64,000 bases of DNA from Candidatus Aquidulcis sp. Lineage in GTDB: Bacteria > Chloroflexota > Anaerolineae > UBA4142. How positions within the stretch are numbered: the first letter of the stretch is position 1; the number at the start of each line of letters is the position of its first letter. The position numbers and the translations under genes are program-made. The DNA lies in NCBI GenBank assembly GCA_020723345.1, contig DYJA01000006.1, positions 62,001 to 126,000 of the forward strand. The letters are read 5' to 3'. Of this stretch, positions 47,276-55,082 are shown one piece after another. The notes beneath the pieces are model-generated. The model did not search any database. It was given only the letters and a program-made list of their open reading frames with translations, and was not told where the DNA came from.

Positions 47276-48127
47276 CTAATCCTCTTCATCCGCCGATGCG
47301 TCGACATTCGTACTCGCGCGCGCGGCGGCGACCAACTTGACGTGGTCGATGGTGAACGTCGCGTTCACGCCGTCTTCGAGTTGCACGGTGACGTTCTCCT
47401 TCAGCACACTGCGCGCGATGACGCGTCCTTGCCCGCGCTCCGTGACGACGGTGTCGCCCACACGCGGCACGCGCCCGCGCGCGGCTTGGTACGTCGGCTG
47501 TTCGTACGCGAGACAGCACAGCGGTCGTCCGCATAAACCGGTCGCCGCGTTCGGTCCGAGCGGCATGTCCTGATCTTTCGCCATCTTGATCGTGGCTTTG
47601 GGAAAATCGCCGAGGAAACGTTCGCAGCAAATCTCGCGCCCGCACGGCGACAGACCGCCGACGAGTTTCGCGCGGTCGCGCGGACCGATCTGCCACAACT
47701 CGACGCGCGCGGGAAAAACGGCGGCGAGGTCTTTGACGAGCGCGCGAAAATCGACGCGTCCTTCCGCGACAAAATAAAACGTCAGATGACTGCCGTCGAA
47801 GTTGTACTCCGCGGTCAGCAACTTCATCGGCAGACTGTGTTTTTCGACCTGGGCGCGGCATTGCGTGAGCGCCTCGCACTCGCGCAATTTGAGTTGCTGC
47901 CACTGCGTCAAGTCAAATGAAGTTGCGCGGCGAAGAATCGGGCGCATCTGCGCGTCGCTCGGAGTCGTTTGCGATGGCGGAACGATCACGCGCGCGGCTT
48001 CGCGGCATTTGTCGGTATCGATGATGACGTATTCGTTGACGCTCAAGTCTTCGAATCCCGTCGCGTCGTAGTAAACGAGTTGCGGCACGCGCCTCACGCG
48101 CAAGCCAGCAACGGTACGGGCAGGCAT
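47276..48127 (-). CDS. ricT: PSP1-domain protein RicT (YaaT)
   Basis: A 283-residue PSP1-superfamily protein. The centre holds FYFVAEGRVDFRALVKDLA, VELWQIGPRDRAKLVGG, CGREICCERFL and GLCGRPLCCLAYE, the Cys-rich signatures of RicT/YaaT. In Bacillus, RicT with RicA and RicF holds 4Fe-4S clusters and modulates RNase Y and phosphorelay. The C-terminal KOW-like end (RVPRVGDTVVTERGQGRVI) is specific to this clade. The holB-ricT order is conserved in Gram-positives and Chloroflexota. AGGAG precedes the start. Confidence 0.92.
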   Translation of the reverse strand: MPARTVAGLRVRRVPQLVYYDATGFEDLSVNEYVIIDTDKCREAARVIVPPSQTTPSDAQMRPILRRATSFDLTQWQQLKLRECEALTQCRAQVEKHSLPMKLLTAEYNFDGSHLTFYFVAEGRVDFRALVKDLAAVFPARVELWQIGPRDRAKLVGGLSPCGREICCERFLGDFPKATIKMAKDQDMPLGPNAATGLCGRPLCCLAYEQPTYQAARGRVPRVGDTVVTERGQGRVIARSVLKENVTVQLEDGVNATFTIDHVKLVAAARASTNVDASADEED

Positions 48128-48149
48128 GACAAACTCCTATGTGAACAGG

Positions 48150-48240
48150 ATAGTGCAATAGTTGGTTAGTGCAATGGTTTGATAGTTCAGCCGCATTTCG
48201 TTGCGACAAGCCAACTATCGCACCATCGCACTATTGAACT
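48150..48240. repeat. Word-repeat hairpin between holB and ricT
   Basis: Left AGTGCAATAGTTGG and AGTGCAATGG, right CCAACTATCGCACCATCGCACTATTG. It fills the 111-base spacer within the operon and touches the holB stop codon. Confidence 0.7.
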
Positions 48241-49297
48241 ATTTTCCTGGTAGATTTAACAGCAACACTTCCAGCGCGAGGCGCGCGTTGACGTTTTGCG
48301 TCAAATAGCGCGCGGTCGCGCGCACGGCTTGCAACGTGCTTTGCGCCTGCTCCAGCGAAAAGCGGTTGGCGTGATCGCGCAGCGCGTCTTCGCGGTCGAC
48401 GTTCGTAATACGCGAGCCATCACCATTTTGGACGAGGACTACATCGCGCCACCACCCCAGCCAAGTTTCGAGCAACTCGGGCAAGTCGTCGTTTTTTTTC
48501 GCGAGACCTTCGGCGCGCACCAAGCGTTCGGCGCGTCCTTCGGCGAGCGCGCCGTTCAACTCGTCGAGATATTGATTGCGCGCGTCAAGCAGCGCGCGAT
48601 TTTCGTGTGCGCGCACCGCCCAGCCCAATCGTCCCGCCGATAGCCGCGCGAGCAAGCGCGCGGATTCGGGATCGGCGCGCCACTTGTCGATCAGCGCGGT
48701 CTCGATGTGCGCGGGCGCGAGCGGTCGCAACGCAAAGACCTGACAACGCGACGCAATCGTCGGCAAGAGGAGACTCGCGTCACGCGCGGTGAGAATCAAG
48801 CGCGTGTGCCGCGGCGGCTCTTCGAGCGTTTTCAAAAACGCGTTCGCCGCTTCCTCGTTCGCTTCTTCAAACCGCCGCAGGATGACGATTTTCCAACGTC
48901 CCTCGAACGGCGCGCGCGAAACATCGTGTTGGAGCGCGCGCACTTGATCGATTTTCAGAATGCGGCGTTCCCAATCATTTGCGCGCGGCGGCGCGGGCGG
49001 CGATTTTTCGTCGAACTTGTAGCCGACGGGCACCCCTTCGACGATCTGCACGTCGGGATGACGGTCGCGCGCGATTTTCTGGCACGTCAGGCATTGACCG
49101 CACGGACGCGCTTCACTCGTACACTGTAACGCCTGCGCGAGTTTGCGCGCCAACATCGTCTTGCCGATGGCATGGGGTCCCGTGAACAAGTACGCGTGCG
49201 CGGCGCGCTCGGTCGCGACACTGCGCGCGAGCGCGCGGATCGCCCAGTCGTGTCCGATCAAGGCCCAGTCTTCTCGAATGTCTACGCGCGCGGTCAC
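48239..49297 (-). CDS. holB: DNA polymerase III delta' subunit
   Basis: A 352-residue AAA+ clamp-loader subunit. Walker A-like GPHAIGKTM, the zinc module CTSEARPCGQCLTC, and sensor-type FEEANEEAANAFLKTLEEPP and TIASRCQVFALRPL are seen. It loads the beta clamp together with tau/gamma and delta. The GTG start at 49297 coincides with the predicted transcription start: the -10 TACAAT ends 7 bases upstream, and there is no ribosome binding site. It heads an operon with ricT. Confidence 0.94.
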   Translation of the reverse strand: MTARVDIREDWALIGHDWAIRALARSVATERAAHAYLFTGPHAIGKTMLARKLAQALQCTSEARPCGQCLTCQKIARDRHPDVQIVEGVPVGYKFDEKSPPAPPRANDWERRILKIDQVRALQHDVSRAPFEGRWKIVILRRFEEANEEAANAFLKTLEEPPRHTRLILTARDASLLLPTIASRCQVFALRPLAPAHIETALIDKWRADPESARLLARLSAGRLGWAVRAHENRALLDARNQYLDELNGALAEGRAERLVRAEGLAKKNDDLPELLETWLGWWRDVVLVQNGDGSRITNVDREDALRDHANRFSLEQAQSTLQAVRATARYLTQNVNARLALEVLLLNLPGK

Positions 49298-49303
49298 GCT
49301 TAT

Positions 49304-49332
49304 ATTGTATCACGATTGGACAAGCGCGCCAA
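49304..49332 (-). promoter_or_regulatory. Promoter of holB-ricT
   Basis: On the minus strand TTGGCG (49327-49332), a 17-bp spacer and TACAAT (49304-49309), predicting a leaderless holB mRNA. Confidence 0.65.
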
Positions 49333-49334
49333 AT

Positions 49335-49408
49335 GTAAGGGCGAAGCATTTTTCGCCTTTCGATGGTGTTGCACTTTGCTCAGGATGCGAAAAATGCTTC
49401 GCCCCTAC
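49335..49408. repeat. REP-like palindromic repeat, copy B
   Basis: 22-base arms (49335-49356 with 49387-49408) share the AAGGGCGAAGCATTTTT core with the copy at 6475. The loop is partly conserved (CTCAGGATGC). It lies between holB and the LysM gene's terminator. Confidence 0.85.
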
Positions 49409-49421
49409 CCATGGCTGGAAA

Positions 49422-49453
49422 AAATACGCGCCCCATTCTCGGGGCGCGTATTT
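49422..49453. terminator. Terminator after the LysM gene
   Basis: A perfect 13-bp stem (49422-49434 with 49441-49453), a 6-nt loop and flanking A/T runs. Confidence 0.9.
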
Positions 49454-49470
49454 CTGCTGAGAGCGCGTCG

Positions 49471-50514
49471 CTATAGACGCGGGCGAAATTCAACTTCGGC
49501 GTGACCGCCGCGCAATTCTACATCGGCGTAGATGTTAAGCCCAAGCGGGATCACGCGCCAGACGCCGGAGCACGAATGCGCGAATTCGACGACGTACGGT
49601 CCGCGCTCGGGCTTGGTGCCGGTGTACTTGGCTTCGCTGATCCAACTGCCATCCGGCGTCGCGACGACGACGGGCCAGTCAGTTTTGCCGACGACGGTCG
49701 CGGCAAGCGAGCACGGTCCGGCGCCGACGGTGTTCGAAGTCAGCACCGCTTCCCAAGTATTCGCGTATGGATTTGGAATGACTGGCGCGCCAGCGATCGG
49801 CGGCGCGATCACCGTCGGTGCGACGGGCGCGGACTGGACGACGACGGGCGGATTGCCCGGCGGCGGAATGTAGAGCGACGGCAACGGACTGTACGCGACT
49901 TGTTGACCGGCTTGTGGCTGACTAGCGGGAATGTACAATTTCTGTCCCGACCAAATGAACGATGGATTGGAAAGTTTATTCGCGATCTGAATCGAGTACG
50001 GCGTGGAGCGATAGCGCGTCGCGATGGACGCCAGATAATCGCCGGGGCGAACGATGTGATACACGTTGTGCGGCAGCGGTTGCGCGACCGGCGCGGGTGC
50101 AGCATACCCTGGAATTTTCAAAACCTGCCCCACGTAAATCCAGTAGTTGTACAAACCATTCGCCTGCATCACCGCGCCGACCGTCGTGCCATGCCGCGTG
50201 GCGATGGAGAAAAGCGTATCGTTCTGCTGCACGACGTACATCGTCGGCTTGAGCGGTCCCGGCAGCGAACCGTTTGGAATAATCAAACGTTGTCCGATGA
50301 AGACAAAATCGGGATTGCGAAGATTGTTCGCCTGCATGATCGCGTGAACGGTCGTGCCGTGGCGCGTGGCGATGGAATACAACGTGTCGCCCCAGCCGAC
50401 GACATGAACGAAAGGTTGACCGGCAAAGGCGCTACTTGCGCCGACAAACAGGGTACTCCACACGATGCCGAGAAAAAGTAGCTTGGTTAGAAATAGATGC
50501 CGACAATTTCGCAT
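49471..50514 (-). CDS. Secreted protein with three LysM domains
   Basis: A 347-residue exported protein. A signal peptide (cleavage near AFAGQ, about residue 32) is followed by three LysM domains (about 38-82, 91-135 and 152-196), each with the HVVGWGDTLYSIATRHGTT-like start and a GQ-x-L-x-IP end. LysM binds peptidoglycan or other GlcNAc polymers. A Pro-rich linker leads to a C-terminal beta domain (about 250-347) of unknown type with VEFAHSCSGVWRVIPLG. GAGGAGGT precedes ATG 50514. It follows a small HTH gene in the same direction. Confidence 0.88.
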   Translation of the reverse strand: MRNCRHLFLTKLLFLGIVWSTLFVGASSAFAGQPFVHVVGWGDTLYSIATRHGTTVHAIMQANNLRNPDFVFIGQRLIIPNGSLPGPLKPTMYVVQQNDTLFSIATRHGTTVGAVMQANGLYNYWIYVGQVLKIPGYAAPAPVAQPLPHNVYHIVRPGDYLASIATRYRSTPYSIQIANKLSNPSFIWSGQKLYIPASQPQAGQQVAYSPLPSLYIPPPGNPPVVVQSAPVAPTVIAPPIAGAPVIPNPYANTWEAVLTSNTVGAGPCSLAATVVGKTDWPVVVATPDGSWISEAKYTGTKPERGPYVVEFAHSCSGVWRVIPLGLNIYADVELRGGHAEVEFRPRL

Positions 50515-50525
50515 TAGACCTCCTC

Positions 50526-50852
50526 TCACTGGCGGCGCGCCGCGCGCGGTTTGGGCGGGCGTTTCGACGAGGGGGCGGGGCGCGCCGCGCCGGTTTTCTC
50601 GACGCGGCTCACGCGCGGGCGCGCCGCGCGCGCAGATGGCTTTTCGATTTCGATCTCCGCCAACTCTTCTTCCGTTTCGATTTCACGCGCTTTGAGAAAT
50701 TGCTCCAGGTCGGTTCGGCGAACGCGATAACTCCCCATCAGTTTCACCGCTTTGAGTTTCCGCAATTGAATGTAACGGCGTACCGTAAAGGGAGTAAAGC
50801 CAAGCAGTTCGGCTACTTCGTTTGTGTTCAAAAGCTCACGTCTTAACGCCAA
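50526..50852 (-). CDS. Excisionase/MerR-type helix-turn-helix protein with basic tail
   Basis: A 108-residue DNA-binding protein. Residues 8-55 form a winged HTH of the excisionase (HTH_17) type: LNTNEVAELLGFTPFTVRRY, then LMGSYRVRRTDLEQFL. The tail is acidic, then strongly basic and Pro/Ala/Arg-rich, unusual for an excisionase and more like a chromosomal regulator. The TTG start has GAGGT upstream. The gene precedes the LysM protein by 11 bases and probably shares its transcript. Confidence 0.82.
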   Translation of the reverse strand: MALRRELLNTNEVAELLGFTPFTVRRYIQLRKLKAVKLMGSYRVRRTDLEQFLKAREIETEEELAEIEIEKPSARAARPRVSRVEKTGAARPAPSSKRPPKPRAARRQ

Positions 50853-50887
50853 ACTACACCTCGCTTCATCTTGCTCACTCTTGCTAC

Positions 50888-50916
50888 ATTTTACAACATT
50901 TCGCGCCGGATGTCAA
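50888..50916 (-). promoter_or_regulatory. Promoter of the HTH-LysM operon
   Basis: On the minus strand perfect TTGACA (50911-50916), a 17-bp spacer and TAAAAT (50888-50893). Confidence 0.82.
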
Positions 50917-50948
50917 TATCTTATGCAACTGCGCTACCTATGACAAAT

Positions 50949-50995
50949 GAAACGTGAAACGTGAGGCACTGTTCTTGCCTCACGTTTCACGTTTC
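50949..50995. repeat. Perfect 20-bp hairpin of 7-nt words
   Basis: GAAACGTGAAACGTGAGGCA (50949-50968) pairs perfectly with 50976-50995, with a 7-nt loop. The arms repeat the 7-base word GAAACGT/ACGTTTC. It lies just downstream of the minus-strand gene at 51011 and could terminate it. Confidence 0.9.
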
Positions 50996-51010
50996 ACGCA
51001 TCACGCTGGG

Positions 51011-51718
51011 TCACGCCTTTTTCGCCCGTTCCACCTTCTGCGCGATCATCTGCCCGATGATCTTGGACGCTTCCTCGACCGTCGCTTCGCCAAGCGGATG
51101 TTTGAACGCGCCGACGAAAACCGCATCCAGCCCTTGCAGCACCTCGGCTTCGGTGCCGCCGTGCCGCTCGCGGTACATTTCGATCAGCTTGTTGCGCTGA
51201 TTCGCCGACATTAGCGGTGCGCGGCGCGGTGCGCGTTCTTTTTCGGCGCTGGGCGCGCTCGTCGCGCGCGCGATGTCTTCCGCGCTCGCCAAGCCCGCGC
51301 CGGGCAGCAAACCGTACCCCATCGCCGCGAGCGCGCGCCCGATCGCGGAGGTCTCCGCGACTTCCCACGGAAATTCGCGTTCGGCGTGCGCGCCGCCTTT
51401 CTTGCGGCTCGTCGCGATGCCGTGCCGCGTGCCGTAGATTTCGCTCGTCACGGTGACCTGGAGCGTGAGTTGTTCTGGATTGTCGAGCAAAACTTTCGGT
51501 TCGTGAAAGTCCAGCCGCTTGCTTTGCTTGCGATGATCCTCGTTCGCCATCGCGAGTTTGCCGTCCACCGCCATGTACGCGTGCTCGACCGCTTGCCATT
51601 CATCGCCGACTTTGCGCCGCGATTCCAGAACGACGACGTAATCGGCAAAGTCTTCGTGCTTGACCGCGCCCACATCGCGCGCTTTGCGACAGAGCGCGAG
51701 AATTTCTTCGCGTGTCAT
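51011..51718 (-). CDS. Phage-recombination-like protein (possible ssDNA-annealing family)
   Basis: A 235-residue soluble protein. A beta-rich N-terminal half (YVVVLESRRKVGDEWQAVEH, LTLQVTVTSEIYGTRHG) leads to EVAETSAIGRALAAMGYG. The ETSAxGRALAxxGYG helix is characteristic of phage ERF/Rad52-like annealing proteins and related DNA-metabolism proteins. The C-terminus (SANQRNKLIEMYRERHGGTE onward) resembles the tail seen in several phage proteins. No other phage gene is near. GGAGGAGA precedes the ATG. Confidence 0.5.
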   Translation of the reverse strand: MTREEILALCRKARDVGAVKHEDFADYVVVLESRRKVGDEWQAVEHAYMAVDGKLAMANEDHRKQSKRLDFHEPKVLLDNPEQLTLQVTVTSEIYGTRHGIATSRKKGGAHAEREFPWEVAETSAIGRALAAMGYGLLPGAGLASAEDIARATSAPSAEKERAPRRAPLMSANQRNKLIEMYRERHGGTEAEVLQGLDAVFVGAFKHPLGEATVEEASKIIGQMIAQKVERAKKA

Positions 51719-51739
51719 TTTTCTCCTCCTTCACTCAAA

Positions 51740-53323
51740 CTAGCGCGGACGCGAAATTCTGAAATAGTCGAAATCGGCGTTGATCTGATCAACGTCCCAA
51801 TTCGCAACTTGCAACACACCAACTTGCACATCCGACTGGAGATCCAACTCCGTGCTGCCCATCTGTTGCCACGCCTTGTTCGGCTCGCGCCACCATGCCG
51901 TAAACTGATTGCCAACGCGTTGCACGCGCAACTCGACGCGCGTCGCGTTTGTTGGCGCGGCGTCTCCAATCAACCCGTCTCCTTCTTTCACAAACGAGAC
52001 ATTACTTCCGATTGGCGCAAGTCCGCCGAAACCGCGTTCCAGACGCAGGAAATTGTCGTCATCCTGGTAAATGAGAATGCCGGCACCCTGATAGTGCTTG
52101 GTCGGATTGAACTCGACCAACGTCTCGACAATAAAGTTGCCGTTGACGGATCGCAGCAGGCGCGGCGCGTCGTAATTGCCCACCCACATATCGTTGCCAT
52201 CGGGAGTAGACAGGCGGAGGAAACCGGAGCGCGCTTTCACATTGTGCGACGAACCGCCGGTTGGGTCTGTCCACACCCATTTGGAATCGAGCGTTCCATT
52301 AAACTCATCGGCGAACAACGGCGCGCCGGCGGCAAGCGTTGCTTGGGGCGCGACCGTACTTGGTTTTCCAGCGACTGTCGGTTTGACGCTCGGCGAGGGC
52401 TTGGCGATCACGGAGGGCTTGCCGCCGGGGATCGTCGGGACGCCCGGCACCTGCATTACATTCTCCGGCGGCTTGATCGCGATCGCCGCGTTGATATCGT
52501 ACAATTCTCTTTCGACGTAGGTGATCTCGGAACCATCCGATTTGGTCGCGCCGCCCAGCGCGGCTTGGAACAGCATGCCGAAGAGGTTGCCCTCGATCTC
52601 ACCTTTCTCGCGCAGGACCACCGGCGGCAGACCGGGTTGATTGGCGATGCACATTTCGCCTTTGACGTTGAAAGTCATTTTGGTCGCCGGTCGGTTCTGG
52701 ATCGCGGGAATCGTAATCGTCACTTTGCCGGAATAAGAGTGCTTTTTGCAGCGAATGCCGCTGACCGTGTCATCGCCCAGCGCTTGCACTTTGACATCCT
52801 GCTCCGGCAGGTAACTCTCAGGCAGCGCTGACGCGCTCGGGCTCTGGCTGGCGGACGATTCGATCCAATTGCCGCCCATCTTCACCCAAACTTTGTCGCC
52901 AATCGAAATCGTCTCTAACGCTTGCGCGCCTTCGCCCATGACGATGTGTTGCGAGGGTGGATTCTTGATCCATTCCATCGTCAATCGCATTGGCTCGGGT
53001 TTCGTACCATCTTTCTTGCGCACTTCCATCAATATGCGCGCCCGATAACTGTTCAACTCGGATGGATCGGTGACTTTGCCGAAGGGTGTGTCGCGTCCTC
53101 CCGTCGGCGTGACCGGTTTGCTGACGGCAGTCGGTTGCTGCGCGGCGGTAGTCGGTTGCGCCGACGCAACAGTCGCCGGCGCGCTCGAGGGTTGAGTCGG
53201 CTGCGCTTGTGTGACGCCGCTGCTCGGTAAAAACGTGGAGAGATCACATGCGAGGATTGCCGCACCCACAAACAGCGCGAGGAGGGGGAAAACCAAACAT
53301 CGGATCGCGAACCTGGATTCCAT
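51740..53323 (-). CDS. Large lipoprotein with LppX/LolA-like and concanavalin-like domains
   Basis: A 527-residue lipoprotein. Lipobox ILAC (Cys26) is followed by a Thr/Pro/Gln stalk. A middle domain (about 80-290) with LNSYRARILMEV, ETISIGDKVWVKMGGNW and HSYSGKV resembles LppX/LolA-type carriers of lipids. A second Pro-rich linker joins a C-terminal beta-sandwich (about 340-527: FADEFNGTLDSKWVW, GNFIVETLVEFNPTKHYQGAG, NWDVDQINADFDYFRI) of DUF1349/LamG type, which often binds carbohydrate. It is probably anchored outside the membrane. Confidence 0.78.
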   Translation of the reverse strand: MESRFAIRCLVFPLLALFVGAAILACDLSTFLPSSGVTQAQPTQPSSAPATVASAQPTTAAQQPTAVSKPVTPTGGRDTPFGKVTDPSELNSYRARILMEVRKKDGTKPEPMRLTMEWIKNPPSQHIVMGEGAQALETISIGDKVWVKMGGNWIESSASQSPSASALPESYLPEQDVKVQALGDDTVSGIRCKKHSYSGKVTITIPAIQNRPATKMTFNVKGEMCIANQPGLPPVVLREKGEIEGNLFGMLFQAALGGATKSDGSEITYVERELYDINAAIAIKPPENVMQVPGVPTIPGGKPSVIAKPSPSVKPTVAGKPSTVAPQATLAAGAPLFADEFNGTLDSKWVWTDPTGGSSHNVKARSGFLRLSTPDGNDMWVGNYDAPRLLRSVNGNFIVETLVEFNPTKHYQGAGILIYQDDDNFLRLERGFGGLAPIGSNVSFVKEGDGLIGDAAPTNATRVELRVQRVGNQFTAWWREPNKAWQQMGSTELDLQSDVQVGVLQVANWDVDQINADFDYFRISRPR

Positions 53324-53474
53324 AGAGTCATCCTTTCATTGAGAACGCCGCGGCAATCCGGACCGCCGCGCGCAGGTTGGGCATTGCGAGCGCGTCTTCA
53401 CCGAGTTCAGACTCGGCGCCTGAGGGCAACCATCGCCAAACGCACAGTGTCCGTCGAAGGATCACGCTGGAAAA

Positions 53475-54389
53475 TCAAGGCGGGGTCAAGAACCGAGCCA
53501 CTAGCGCGTGGATTTCAATGTCGCATGGCTCGGCGAGATTATACCATTGAATCCGCGGGTCGTCCAACCGAAACCAACTGTACTGGTGATGCACAAAACG
53601 CCGCGTGTCGCGCTTGAGCACGCGAATCGCTTCGTCGCGCGCGCACTTGCCGTTCAAATACGTCGCGATCTGCCGATAGCCCAAGCCGCTCATCGCCGGC
53701 AAATCCGCCGAATAGCCGTGCGCGAGCAACGCGCGCACTTCCTCGATCAGTCCATCGGCGATCATCTGGTCGACCCGCGCGTCGATGCGCTCGTAAATCT
53801 GGTCGCGCGGCATCGTCAACCCGATCCGCAGGACGCGATAATTGGGCGCGTTCAGCGTCTGCAATGCGCTGATCGGCTTGCCCGCCGCTTCGCACACTTC
53901 GAGCGCGCGAATGATGCGTCGCTTGTTGCGCGGCTCGATCTTCGACGCGGCGAGCGGATCGCTCCGCTGCAAACGCGCGTACAAGATCGGCGCGTCCTCG
54001 CGTTCGAGTTCGGCGCGCCGTTCGGGATTCGGCGCGACCCGCGGAATGGACAATCCTTCCAACACCGCGCGCACGTACAGCCCCGTCCCACCGACGAGAA
54101 ACGGCACGTTGCCGCGCGCGTGAATGTGAGCAATCGTCGCGTACGCGAGATGTTGATACTCGGCCAGCGTGAACGGTTCGTCCGGATCGACGAGATCGAT
54201 CAGATGATGCGGTACGAGTTGCTGCTCCGCCGCGGTCGGCTTCGCCGTGCCGATGTCCATGCCGCGATACACTTGCCGCGAATCCGCCGAGACGATCTCG
54301 CCGCGAAATTCCTGCGCGAGTTGCAGCCCCAGCGCGCTCTTGCCGATGGCGGTGGGTCCCAGAATGGCGACGAGGGGTTTATCTGTCAT
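53475..54389 (-). CDS. miaA: tRNA dimethylallyltransferase
   Basis: A 304-residue enzyme that adds a dimethylallyl group to A37 of tRNAs reading UNN codons. The P-loop GPTAIGKSAL, the SADSRQVYRGMDIGTAKP block, FLVGGTGLYVRAV and the C-terminal GLGYRQI are all conserved. It is followed on the same strand by a lipoprotein gene and preceded by a word-repeat hairpin. Confidence 0.96.
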   Translation of the reverse strand: MTDKPLVAILGPTAIGKSALGLQLAQEFRGEIVSADSRQVYRGMDIGTAKPTAAEQQLVPHHLIDLVDPDEPFTLAEYQHLAYATIAHIHARGNVPFLVGGTGLYVRAVLEGLSIPRVAPNPERRAELEREDAPILYARLQRSDPLAASKIEPRNKRRIIRALEVCEAAGKPISALQTLNAPNYRVLRIGLTMPRDQIYERIDARVDQMIADGLIEEVRALLAHGYSADLPAMSGLGYRQIATYLNGKCARDEAIRVLKRDTRRFVHHQYSWFRLDDPRIQWYNLAEPCDIEIHALVARFLTPP

Positions 54390-54405
54390 GGATTCTTACC
54401 TGCGA

Positions 54406-54477
54406 CGCAAATTCGAAATTCAAAATTCGATTGCGCCCGCCAGGGTTTTGAATTACGAATTACGAATTTTGAATTAC
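54406..54477. repeat. 7-nt word-repeat hairpin between yraN and miaA
   Basis: Left AATTCGAAATTCAAAATTCG, right AATTACGAATTACGAATTTTG. The words repeat every 7 bases. The right edge supplies the stop end of the yraN gene. A cognate of this repeat occurs in frame inside mutS2 (56590). Confidence 0.8.
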
Positions 54478-54851
54478 TCTTCCACCGCGTTCTTGATCAC
54501 ATCCAATCGCGCGATCCGTCCTGCGCGATCCAATTCAATCGCGACCAGATCAACGCGCCACGCGTACTCTGCATATTCCGGGCGCGCCTGCAAAAATTCT
54601 TGCGCGACGGCGAGCAAGCGCGCGCGTTTGCGCGGCGTCAGCGATTCTTCCGGCGCGCCGGCCGCGCCGCCGCGCCGCGTTCGCACTTCGACAAATGCCA
54701 AGCCGTCGGCGTCCGTGGCGATCAAATCGATCTCGCCGCGCCGCGTTCGAAAATTGCGCGCGATAATTGCATAACCGCGTTGCTGCAACTCCAACGCCGC
54801 GACGCGTTCGCCGGAATCGCCTAGATTTTTGCGCGCGCGTGTGTTCGCCAT
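54474..54851 (-). CDS. yraN: YraN/UPF0102 family endonuclease-like protein
   Basis: A 125-residue protein with the UPF0102 core: GDSGERVAALELQQRGYAIIARNFRTRRGEIDLI, seen here as GERVAALELQQRGY, RTRRGEIDLIA and FVEVRTRR. The GEIDLI and FVEVK/R strand positions form a PD-(D/E)XK nuclease-like site. The role is not settled. ATG 54851 lies 8 bases after a TAGAAT box on the minus strand with no ribosome binding site, so it may also be leaderless, though its -35 box is weak. Confidence 0.9.
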   Translation of the reverse strand: MANTRARKNLGDSGERVAALELQQRGYAIIARNFRTRRGEIDLIATDADGLAFVEVRTRRGGAAGAPEESLTPRKRARLLAVAQEFLQARPEYAEYAWRVDLVAIELDRAGRIARLDVIKNAVEE

Positions 54852-54914
54852 CAAGGTTGATTCTACCACAAATCGCACCCGGAGGCGATTGGCGCGTCTA
54901 GCGGCACGCGCTGT

Positions 54915-54943
54915 TTGCCTGCGCGCGCTGACTGTGGTATACT
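54915..54943 (+). promoter_or_regulatory. Promoter of the small membrane protein and cvpA
   Basis: TTGCCT (54915-54920), a 17-bp spacer and TATACT (54938-54943). A GGAGGT ribosome binding site lies at 54951-54956. Confidence 0.75.
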
Positions 54944-54961
54944 TTTGCCGGGAGGTGTGCG

Positions 54962-55051
54962 GTGAAAATCTCGCGAACGTACATCGCAGTCATCGTTTTG
55001 CTCTTGCTGATCGGATTGATGGTGCTGGGCAAGTGCTTGGGAGGCACGTAG
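54962..55051 (+). CDS. Small single-helix membrane protein
   Basis: A 29-residue protein starting at GTG with GGAGGT 5 bases upstream and a good promoter. Residues 6-23 are a continuous hydrophobic helix (YIAVIVLLLLIGLMVLG), with a basic N-terminus (KISR) and a short C-terminal KCLGGT tail. It is one of the small membrane proteins often missed by gene callers. The TAG stop is part of a perfect palindrome (55048-55067). It precedes cvpA by 31 bases. Confidence 0.65.
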   Translation: MKISRTYIAVIVLLLLIGLMVLGKCLGGT

Positions 55052-55067
55052 GGCAAATTTGCCCTAC
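55048..55067. repeat. Perfect 20-base palindrome at a stop codon
   Basis: GTAGGGCAAA and TTTGCCCTAC form a perfect palindrome. Its TAG is the stop codon of the small membrane protein gene. It is related in design to the palindromes at 14980, 41306, 6475 and 49335. Confidence 0.85.
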
Positions 55068-55082
55068 CCAAGGGAGGCAACG

